Below are positions 5,560 through 11,957 of a DNA stretch of 15,279 nucleotides, piece by piece. The stretch lies in assembly GCA_031258265.1 (NCBI GenBank), contig JAIRNB010000022.1, positions 1-15,279 on the forward strand. Reading direction: 5' to 3'. The notes beneath the pieces were generated by a model that was not told the origin of the DNA, did not search any database, and saw nothing but the letters and a program-made list of their open reading frames with translations. The stretch's first letter is position 1. Each line of letters opens with the position of its first letter. Made by a program: the position numbers and the translations under genes. Origin of the DNA: Treponema sp. Lineage in GTDB: Bacteria; Spirochaetota; Spirochaetia; Treponematales; Breznakiellaceae.

Positions 5560-6955
5560 GACCGGAGGGGGGCAGGGAGTTCCCGCCCCCCCGGCGGAAA
5601 ACGACGATAAATCCCGAAAAGCCGCCGGGAAGATTCCCCCGGAGGGGGACGGGGGAAATCACCGGACCCTGGTTTTACTGGGGGCCCTTTGTTTTTTTCT
5701 TTCCACCCTGGAATACCTTATCCCCAAGCCCCTGCCCTTCATTCGGATAGGGCTTGCCAATTTTCCCCTGTTGTTAGCCCTGGACCTGCTTTCCCCCGGC
5801 CAATTTGCCCTGTTGACCCTGCTAAAGATCGCCGGGGGGGGAATCATAGGGGGGAGCATCTTCTCCTACGGATTCCTATTCTCCCTGGGGGGAAGCGCCG
5901 TTTCCTCCCTGGTAATGTACGGCCTGGGGCTTATGCGCCGCAGGGGCGGGGCTTTACGGCCGGGCCTCGCGGGGATCGGCACGGCGGGGGCCCTCTGTTC
6001 CACGGGAATCCAGCTTCTCCTGGCCCGTTTCCTTGTTTTTGGCGAAGGGGCGCGGTACCTTATCCCCCCCTTCCTCGCCGCCGCCCTGGTTACCGGTTTC
6101 GCCCTGGGACTCTTCTGCGAATACTTCCGCCGCCGTTCCCGCTGGTATGCCCTGCAAAGCGGCGGGGGCCCGGCCCCGGAAACCGGGTTCCCTCCCCCCA
6201 GCCCGGCGGGGAGGGAACCCGGCGGAGTGGCAAAGGCCCCGCCAAAGGAGAAACCGCCCCGCCGGGGGGAATTGAAGCGTCAAAAGCGCCGCCAACGCTG
6301 GGATTCCCTTTTTGACAGCCGGGAATTGGTAATCGCGGGCTTCCTCGCCGTTCTCCTGTTCCTGTTTAACCCCTCTACCCTGGGCCGGGGGGGGCAGTTC
6401 CTGTTTTTCTGGTTCTGCGCCTGGGCTTCCGGGAAGAAAAACCGGCCCCTCATCACCCTTTCCGTCATCGCCGCCGTGATCCTGGTGAATCTTTTAGCCC
6501 CCTACGGCAGGGTATTGGCGGAGATCGGCCCCCTGTCCATCACCGCGGGGAGTCTTGCTATGGGCTTCCGCAGGGGGATCACCCTGGAGGGGCTTTTTAT
6601 GCTTTCCGCCGCCCTGGTCCGGGCTAAAACCCAGGGAAGGCCCGGCCCGGCGGCCCGGCGGGGCGGCGGGGCTCTCCGGCAAGGCTTCAGGAGCTTCCGC
6701 CGCCTTCTGGAAGAATCCCTGGCGCTTTTCGCCGCCCTAAATGACGGCAGGGGGCTTATCCGCCCCGGACACATCACCGGGGACCTGGACAGCCTGTTCC
6801 TGGGCATGGACAGCCTGTCCCCGGCGGAGCCCTCCCCCCCGGAACCGGGGAAGGCCGGCGCCGGGGAAGGCCGGAGCCGGGGAAGGCTGCTGCTTGCCCT
6901 GGGGCTTTTCAGCGTCGCCGTTTTTACGGCGCTGCCGGTGTTTTTTACGGGATAA
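5540..6955 (+). CDS. Gx-transporter (EetB-like) domain fused to an EcfT/FmnA-like membrane domain
   Basis: A 471-residue membrane protein made of two parts. Residues about 43-196 match the Hpre_diP_synt_I/Gx transporter family, often annotated heptaprenyl diphosphate synthase component I but resembling small S-components: LIPKPLPFIRIGLANFPLLLALDLL, then LLKIAGGGIIGGSIFSYGFLFSLGG. A Pro/Gly/Arg-rich linker (200-255) joins a second domain (258-402) with several membrane segments and PLSITAGSLAMGFRRGITLEGLFMLSAALVR followed by a basic amphipathic stretch, like the coupling region of ECF-transporter T-components (CbiQ/EcfT, FmnA). A last membrane segment ends the chain (450-469). The start is TTG 5540, the only usual start codon in frame before the first membrane segment, behind GCAGGA and inside the NusG-II gene, so the two are translationally coupled. 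Role by inference: flavin or quinone-precursor movement across the membrane for extracytoplasmic redox proteins. The ATPase subunits and ApbE are not in this window. Confidence 0.72.
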   Translation: MTPLPGKTGGGQGVPAPPAENDDKSRKAAGKIPPEGDGGNHRTLVLLGALCFFLSTLEYLIPKPLPFIRIGLANFPLLLALDLLSPGQFALLTLLKIAGGGIIGGSIFSYGFLFSLGGSAVSSLVMYGLGLMRRRGGALRPGLAGIGTAGALCSTGIQLLLARFLVFGEGARYLIPPFLAAALVTGFALGLFCEYFRRRSRWYALQSGGGPAPETGFPPPSPAGREPGGVAKAPPKEKPPRRGELKRQKRRQRWDSLFDSRELVIAGFLAVLLFLFNPSTLGRGGQFLFFWFCAWASGKKNRPLITLSVIAAVILVNLLAPYGRVLAEIGPLSITAGSLAMGFRRGITLEGLFMLSAALVRAKTQGRPGPAARRGGGALRQGFRSFRRLLEESLALFAALNDGRGLIRPGHITGDLDSLFLGMDSLSPAEPSPPEPGKAGAGEGRSRGRLLLALGLFSVAVFTALPVFFTG

Positions 6956-6958
6956 CTG

Positions 6959-6998
6959 AGTTTGTTCCAAAACCCCGTTAGTTTTGGAACAAACTTTT
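6959..6998 (+). terminator. Intrinsic terminator of the NusG-II/Gx operon
   Basis: The arm 6959-6973 is perfectly complementary to 6981-6995 (15 pairs, AGTTTGTTCCAAAAC; loop CCCGTTA), and the right arm runs into TTTT at 6995-6998. It begins three bases after the operon stop codon (TAA, 6953-6955). The stem is long but the T-run short. Confidence 0.75.
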
Positions 6999-7083
6999 GA
7001 AAAAACCGGAGGCCGTTTCACCGGTAATATGTTTTGTCCGTAATATGTACAAAAAAGCCCCCCGGTGTTATCATAGATTCCGG

Positions 7084-7101
7084 TATAATTGCAGTAGGAG
7101 G
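7084..7101 (+). promoter_or_regulatory. Probable -10 box and strong ribosome site of the lipoprotein gene
   Basis: A perfect TATAAT is at 7084-7089, in an intergenic region closed on the left by a terminator. No good -35 lies at 17 bases (that position reads CCCGGT). AGGAGG at 7096-7101 is an ideal ribosome site five bases before ATG 7107. If the -10 is real, transcription would start at about the ribosome site, leaving an unusually short leader, so the real promoter may be elsewhere in 7000-7080. Confidence 0.4.
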
Positions 7102-7106
7102 ATTAT

Positions 7107-7541
7107 ATGAAAAAATATTTTCTTAGCTTGGGTATAGTTGTCCTTATGATACTTTCCGCATGCGCGTCAACTCCAAAAGACTTAAGTCCCATAGATCGGG
7201 GGCAATATCCGGCGGATATTGCCGCTTCCAAACCGGTGTTTCTTTACATCGAAGGGAATGTCGGTGTTTTTGGCATTGATAATGGCGAACTGGCCTGGGT
7301 GAACAAGAACCAAAGGGAGCAATTTGCCAATATTGAGCCGGGACTCCGGGTGTTTCAGGTGGCTTATAATGACGGCAAACTTATGTCGAGTTCCAAGGTA
7401 GCCCTGGTGGCCCAACTGGAAGCCGGCAGATCCTACCTCTTAAAGGCCGTCACCGATGCGGAAAATGTCAGTTTTGCCATTGTCCAGTATGAGGACGGGC
7501 AGGAAGGCGAAGAAGCCCATTTTTACCTGGTCCGCGAATGA
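7107..7541 (+). CDS. Small outer-envelope lipoprotein of unknown function
   Basis: A 144-residue protein with a lipoprotein signal peptide: MKKYF, a hydrophobic core, then the lipobox LSAC with C19 as the lipid-modified residue. The mature part of about 125 residues is predicted beta-rich, with phrases FLYIEGNVGVFGIDNGELAWV, IEPGLRVFQVAYNDG and AQLEAGRSYLLKAV. This pattern, a short displayed value limited by a sentence-like PGxRxF(x)V and GxxYxL, is reminiscent of DUF2846-type lipoproteins, but I cannot confirm this. It has its own strong ribosome site and a strong terminator after it, so it is probably a single-gene unit. It may sit in the periplasmic face of the inner or the outer membrane; no sorting signal can be judged. 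Confidence 0.75.
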   Translation: MKKYFLSLGIVVLMILSACASTPKDLSPIDRGQYPADIAASKPVFLYIEGNVGVFGIDNGELAWVNKNQREQFANIEPGLRVFQVAYNDGKLMSSSKVALVAQLEAGRSYLLKAVTDAENVSFAIVQYEDGQEGEEAHFYLVRE

Positions 7542-7611
7542 AGAAGCTTTGCGGAATAAAGCCCGGTATTAAGCGGACTGCCGGTTAACCCGGAGTCTCG
7601 AATAGGCCAAG

Positions 7612-7650
7612 AACAACAAGGCCCCGCATTACTGCGGGGCCTTGTTGTTT
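7612..7650 (+). terminator. Very strong terminator after the lipoprotein gene
   Basis: A 17-pair perfect stem, 7612-7628 with 7633-7649, has a GC-rich core (GGCCCCGCA), a four-base loop TTAC, an AACAACAA run on the left and TTGTTGTTT on the right. It lies in the convergent space between the lipoprotein gene and chemoreceptor 1, and the symmetric A/T flanks make it probably bidirectional. Confidence 0.9.
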
Positions 7651-7651
7651 A

Positions 7652-7671
7652 AAAGAACCAACCGGGTTCTT
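7652..7671 (-). terminator. Second hairpin, terminator for chemoreceptor 1
   Basis: AAGAACC at 7653-7659 pairs with GGTTCTT at 7665-7671, loop of five. Read on the minus strand, the stem is followed by TTTT. It lies 57 bases after the chemoreceptor stop codon and just before the larger bidirectional terminator, giving tandem terminators. Confidence 0.6.
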
Positions 7672-7728
7672 GAACAAGTCCAATATTCCGTTTGGTTTCT
7701 CAGCCGGTTTCAGCTTCGCCGCCGGCTT

Positions 7729-9906
7729 CTACTCCACCTTAAAGCGGCTCACCTCTTTGACCAGCACATTGATACTATCCCTGTTGTTGCTGCTGATCTC
7801 GTTCACCCGCGTCACCGCCACGTTGATCTGATCCGCGCCGGTTACCATTTCGTTCATCCCGTTGGTAATCTCCTGAGTCGCCATTTCCAGGTTCTTCCCT
7901 TCGGTTATAACCTCCCGGCTCCCCTCCAGCATTTCATCGGAACCGCCCTTTACCATCTGGGTAATCTCGTTAAGCTGCCCGATTACTTCCAGAATCTGCT
8001 GGCTTCCCACGCTCTGCTCTTCCATCGCATTACGAATGTTCTCCGTCTGCTCGGAAACAGTCTTAACCCCGCTGTCGATAGCCTCAAATTTGTTCAACAC
8101 GTTGTCCGTTGACTTGGTGATCTTGTCAATAGAGTCTTTGATCTTCTTCAAAACCGTACTGATAGTCTTGGACTGTTCCCCGCTGGATTCCGCCAGTTTA
8201 CGAATCTCATCGGCCACCACGGCAAATCCCTTCCCCGCCTCCCCGGCATGGGCCGCCTCAATGGCGGCGTTCATCGAAAGCAGGTTGGTCTGGCTGGCGA
8301 TGTTTTCCATCACCGCGTTGATCTCCAGCAGCCCTTCGGATTCCCGGGCAATCTCCTGAATGTCGGTGGCTACTTCCTGTAGCCCCGTGCGGCCCACCTC
8401 CGAAGATTCCAACAGATCCTTAACGCTTTCCGTATTCTTGTTCAGGGTATTGGTAACAGACTGGATATTGGCGATCATCTCCTCAATGGCGCTGGAGGAT
8501 TTGGATACGCTGGCGCTCTGTTTCTCAACATTACTGTTAAGCTTGTCAATGTTAATGGTAATCTGCTCCATCGTCGCGTTGGTCTCCGTCACCGACGCGC
8601 TCTGGTTGATCACCCGGCCCTTGATACTCTGAATGTTGCTGGTAATTTCGTTAATCGCCGCCGCGGTTTCCGTCATATTACTGGCCAATTCGTTGCCAAT
8701 GTCAAAAAGAGACACGGTCTGCCCCTTAATAGAAACTATCAGATTTTTGATCTTTTCCAGGGTCATGTTAAAGTACTTTGCCAGATCGCCAATCTCATCT
8801 CTGGAATGTACATCAATAATCTTAGTCAGGTCCCCCTCCCCCTCGGAAATATCCTTCAGGGTAAGGGCCACTTTAACGATAGGTTTGGAAATGGTACTGG
8901 CAACAAAAAAGGTAATCGTCCCGCCGACAATAATAGCAATAATTATAATTATAATGGCAATCCTGGTAAGCCGGTTCACCGCATCAAATACATCTTCATC
9001 CGGCACCGAGCTAAGGATTGTCCAGGCGGTTTTTGCACCCCCCACATAAAAGGGATAACTTTCAAATATACGCCCGTTGTTCTGCCCCGAATTCGGCTTC
9101 CCCGTCCGCAGAGTCTCCAGGGTGTCGTTCACCGCCTGCTGGCCAAGAATACCAAGGGAAGCGGGGTCGTTTATCTTAGCGCCCACCATGGCCGCGTCAT
9201 AATGAGCCACGATGGTTCCATCGGTGGCATATAAAACCGCCCGCCCGTTTCCATAGGGTTTTATCTGGGAGATAACCTCAGAAGACGGGCTAAGATCCAC
9301 CATGATCCCCACCCGTCCCACGATGCCGTTCTTGGTAATAATAGGATAACAGAGCCTTGTGGCAAGGATCGACTTCCCGGCATATTGGGCCCGGTACGGC
9401 AGGCTTATAACCGGATCGCTAATATCTATGTTAGTAACCACATCATTGTAATACTCGTACTCAGACAGGGACAGTTCTTCCAGTTTCCCCGAACGGCGGG
9501 AATACCAGGGCATATACTGGCCCGTTGAATCGGTCCCGGTATCATTGACAAAGGCCGCGTCATTACCGTCAATGGCATTAGGCTTCCAAATGGAGAACAT
9601 CCCCATAAAATTGGGGTTAGATTCCATGATACCCAGTATCGTATTATCATAACGTTCCCGCCTTTCGGCGGCGGGGACCCCTTCATAGGAATCCATAATA
9701 TTTGCCAGGGTTTTGGCAACGGAAAGATAGTTCTCGTAGTTGTTCCGCATCACCATGGAGTATCTGCCGGTAAGTTCCTCTAAACTCGAAAAAGCTTCTT
9801 CCGTCTGCAAAATCCGCGCCCGCATAAGCAGAACAACCGATACTCCCGCCACAGCCACCACAAGCAGTGCCGCCGTAATCAAAGTGAGCCGCAATCTCAA
9901 TTTCAT
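7729..9906 (-). CDS. Methyl-accepting chemotaxis protein 1 (Cache sensor, HAMP, signalling domain)
   Basis: A 725-residue transmembrane chemoreceptor. Order: membrane segment 1 (about 7-28); extracytoplasmic sensor (about 30-310) of the double-Cache type, with LSVAKTLANIMDSYEG, GTDSTGQYMPWYSRRSGKL and a distal GRAVLYATDGTIVAHYD; an Ile-rich membrane segment 2 (314-337, including six Ile in a row); HAMP (about 338-392, SKPIVKVALTLKDISEGEGDLT); and a long coiled-coil signalling domain to the end. Its tip, residues 536-582, has the near-invariant segment with NLLSMNAAIEAAHAGEAGKGF and VVADEIRKLAES that binds CheA and CheW. There is no C-terminal CheR-binding pentapeptide. I chose ATG 9906, with GGGGG five bases upstream, over the longer frame to 10017, because membrane segment 1 follows at once. 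The ligand cannot be read. The consensus Arg/Trp/Tyr amino-acid pocket of dCache sensors is only partly present (W134, Y135). Downstream of glyA in the same direction, with a 154-base gap. Confidence 0.92.
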   Translation of the reverse strand: MKLRLRLTLITAALLVVAVAGVSVVLLMRARILQTEEAFSSLEELTGRYSMVMRNNYENYLSVAKTLANIMDSYEGVPAAERRERYDNTILGIMESNPNFMGMFSIWKPNAIDGNDAAFVNDTGTDSTGQYMPWYSRRSGKLEELSLSEYEYYNDVVTNIDISDPVISLPYRAQYAGKSILATRLCYPIITKNGIVGRVGIMVDLSPSSEVISQIKPYGNGRAVLYATDGTIVAHYDAAMVGAKINDPASLGILGQQAVNDTLETLRTGKPNSGQNNGRIFESYPFYVGGAKTAWTILSSVPDEDVFDAVNRLTRIAIIIIIIAIIVGGTITFFVASTISKPIVKVALTLKDISEGEGDLTKIIDVHSRDEIGDLAKYFNMTLEKIKNLIVSIKGQTVSLFDIGNELASNMTETAAAINEITSNIQSIKGRVINQSASVTETNATMEQITINIDKLNSNVEKQSASVSKSSSAIEEMIANIQSVTNTLNKNTESVKDLLESSEVGRTGLQEVATDIQEIARESEGLLEINAVMENIASQTNLLSMNAAIEAAHAGEAGKGFAVVADEIRKLAESSGEQSKTISTVLKKIKDSIDKITKSTDNVLNKFEAIDSGVKTVSEQTENIRNAMEEQSVGSQQILEVIGQLNEITQMVKGGSDEMLEGSREVITEGKNLEMATQEITNGMNEMVTGADQINVAVTRVNEISSNNRDSINVLVKEVSRFKVE

Positions 9907-10060
9907 AAATACCCCCAAGTCCCAAAGAAAACGTGGTTCATTGGTCTTAGCATAGTCCAAAGTACCGGTAAATACAACAAGAACGAAGAAAATATGCCAG
10001 TTTGGGGGATAAATCAATAATTCACACTGTTTTTCAAAAATTTATACTATTTCTGCTGTT

Positions 10061-11581
10061 TTACTGAACAAAAGCGGCCTTCAAAACCTGTAAATCCAGC
10101 TCCGGGTAGACCGGAAAGCGGTCCAAAAGCCTTCTGACCCGTTCCAGGGCCTCCTTCTTGGCATTTTCCGCAATAATATAATGGGCTTTGCTCTTCTTGG
10201 CGGGGTTTTTGGCGTCCGGCGCGGCGCTGGTATTCCTAAGCACCAGGCTGATAACAGCCCCCAGCTCCTCCATCTCCGCGGGGCCCATCCCCAGGGTAGT
10301 CACCGCCGCGGCGCCGATCCGCAGGCCCGATGTGTACCAGGGGCCGTTAGGATCAAAGGGAAGACTGTTCCGGTTCAGCGTAATATGGCACTCATGGAGG
10401 GCGCTTTCCGCCTGGCGGCCGGTAAGGGCGCCGTCGTGGAGACTGCGGACATTCACAAGGAACAGGTGGTTATCGGTCCCGCCGGTAAGCACATCCAGTC
10501 CCCCCTTGATACAGGCGGCGGCCAGGGCCTGGGAGTTATCCACAATCCGCCGGGCATATTCCCGGAAGGCGGGAGCGCCGGCTTCCCGCAGGGCCACCGC
10601 CTTGGCGGCAATCACATGGGGCAGGGGCCCGCCCATGGTCAGGGGACAGCCCTTGTCCAGGGCCTCGGCAAATTCCCCGGTGGAAAGCACCATCCCCGCC
10701 CGGGGACCCCGCAGAGTCTTATGGGTAGTGGTGGTAACTACATGGGCCCAGGGTATGGGGTCCCATTCCCCGGTAAAAACCTTTCCCGCCACCAAACCCG
10801 CAAAGTGGGCCATGTCCACCATAAGGACCGCTCCCACCGAATCGGCAATCTCCCGCATCCGCTTAAAGTTGATCTTCCGGGGGTAGGCGGAGTAACCGGC
10901 CAGGAGGATAAGGGGCCGGACTTCCCCCGCCTGCCTTTCGATCTCCTCATAATCCAGAAGCCCCGTCTCCCTGGACACCGTATACCCGTAGACATCGAAC
11001 ATCCGCGCGGAAAGATTGTAACGGTAGCCGTGGGTCAGATGGCCCCCGGAGTAGTAATCCAAACCCAAAAGACGCTGATTCCCCAATTCCGCCTTCAGCC
11101 CCTTCCACTGGGCGTCGCTTAGGCGGTATAGGTTGCTTTCCCCCAGTTTTTCCAGGGCCGGAGCTTCCACCCGAGTAGACAGAATAGCCCAATAGGCCAG
11201 AATATTGGCGTCCGCCCCGCAATGGGGCTGCACATTAGCATATTCCGCACCAAAAACCTTGCAAGCCTCCGCCTGGGCGAGAGCCTCAATAGCGTCCACA
11301 TTTTCATTCCCCGCGTAAAAACGGTGGCCTGGCATACCCTCGGCATACTTGTCGGTAAGAAGATTCCCCATACTCAACTGCACCGCCAGGGAGCAGTAGT
11401 TTTCGCTGGCAATAAGCTTAACCCGGTTCCGCTGGTTTTCCAGTTCCCGGACAATGGACCGGGCAATTTCCGGGGCGGAACGGGCGGTTTCTTCCAGATC
11501 ACAAAGGTAGGCCAAAAGACCGGTATCCACCTTATCCGGGGAGGTGGAAGCAAGATAAGAGGCAACAGGGCTGTTATTCAT
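10061..11581 (-). CDS. glyA: Serine hydroxymethyltransferase, long form
   Basis: A 506-residue pyridoxal-phosphate enzyme that interconverts serine and glycine and loads tetrahydrofolate with a one-carbon unit, feeding purine, thymidylate and methionine synthesis in the cytoplasm. Visible motifs: LIASEN (57-62); LTDKYAEGMPGHRFYAGNENVD (75-96); NVQPHCGADAN; SGGHLTHGYRYN (178-189); VDMAHFAGLVAGK; and the cofactor Lys K288 in VVTTTTHKTLRGPRAG. It is about 90 residues longer than the 417-residue E. coli enzyme, largely through an insertion at about residues 133-172 and an N-terminal extension, as in treponemal and chlamydial enzymes. The frame is open to 11881, but the extra 100 residues are Arg/Gly/Pro-rich and run through GC-rich hairpins, so I take ATG 11581; its ribosome site is weak. 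It precedes chemoreceptor 1 on the same strand. Confidence 0.93.
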   Translation of the reverse strand: MNNSPVASYLASTSPDKVDTGLLAYLCDLEETARSAPEIARSIVRELENQRNRVKLIASENYCSLAVQLSMGNLLTDKYAEGMPGHRFYAGNENVDAIEALAQAEACKVFGAEYANVQPHCGADANILAYWAILSTRVEAPALEKLGESNLYRLSDAQWKGLKAELGNQRLLGLDYYSGGHLTHGYRYNLSARMFDVYGYTVSRETGLLDYEEIERQAGEVRPLILLAGYSAYPRKINFKRMREIADSVGAVLMVDMAHFAGLVAGKVFTGEWDPIPWAHVVTTTTHKTLRGPRAGMVLSTGEFAEALDKGCPLTMGGPLPHVIAAKAVALREAGAPAFREYARRIVDNSQALAAACIKGGLDVLTGGTDNHLFLVNVRSLHDGALTGRQAESALHECHITLNRNSLPFDPNGPWYTSGLRIGAAAVTTLGMGPAEMEELGAVISLVLRNTSAAPDAKNPAKKSKAHYIIAENAKKEALERVRRLLDRFPVYPELDLQVLKAAFVQ

Positions 11582-11667
11582 TCCCGCAGAATAGCCCGGC
11601 GCCAAAGAACAATTCAAGGGCCCGGCAAAGCGGCGGATAACAGGTTTTATAAAAGGCTTTTTATAGT

Positions 11668-11697
11668 TTATAAGGGGGGGCCCGCTTCCCCGGTCAA
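11668..11697 (-). promoter_or_regulatory. Possible promoter of glyA
   Basis: On the minus strand TTGACC (11697-11692) is followed after 18 bases by TTATAA (11673-11668). Transcription would start near 11660, about 80 bases before the glyA start. The -35 is five of six; the -10 overlaps a second TATAA string, so the spacing is uncertain. Confidence 0.4.
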
Positions 11698-11699
11698 GC

Positions 11700-11870
11700 G
11701 GGACCCCTCCGGGGTCCCTAGTCCGCAGCCGCGCCTGCGGCGTGCGGTTGTTTTGGCCCCCCCTACGCTCCGGCCTCCTCGCCTGGGCGGCCCCCTGGGC
11801 CGCCCTTGGGCTGCGGTGGCCTGCGCTACCCCCCAAATAGGCGCGGCCGGTCAAATTCCCCCGGTGTAGA
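11700..11870. other. GC-rich block of stacked hairpins between glyA and chemoreceptor 2
   Basis: Three near-perfect stems are packed in about 105 bases: GGGACCCC at 11700-11707 with its complement at 11711-11718 (loop TCC); CCGCAGCCGC at 11723-11732 with 11737-11747 (loop GCCT, one bulged G at 11742); and GGGCGGCCC at 11785-11793 with its complement at 11797-11805 (loop CCT). The block stays GC-rich to about 11860. It carries no ORF with an identifiable protein; the frame that extends glyA through it is low-complexity Arg/Gly/Pro. It may be a dispersed repeat element of this genome or a structured regulatory RNA. It lies upstream of the likely glyA promoter. Confidence 0.45.
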
Positions 11871-11957
11871 TTAACCCCCATTGTTCTGGTAGTTTTTTAA
11901 TATACGAAGTGAAAAGGGTAGCTTTCCCAAAATTCCGGTTTCTAAAAGAGGTGTTTT

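Noticed and set aside
9907..10060. Flagellar sigma-28-type or clear sigma-70 promoter for chemoreceptor 1
   Set aside because: No TAAA...GCCGATAA-like pair was found on the minus strand; candidate pairs such as TTGAAA with ATTTAT are too weak to call.
10181..11122. 313-codon plus-strand open frame opposite glyA
   Set aside because: Antisense shadow of a clear serine hydroxymethyltransferase; Gly/His/Pro/Arg-rich, without domain features.
11582..11881. N-terminal extension of glyA by 100 residues
   Set aside because: The extension is low-complexity Arg/Gly/Pro/Ala, translates hairpin-forming DNA and the possible promoter, and the enzyme family begins near residue 20 of the ATG 11581 form.
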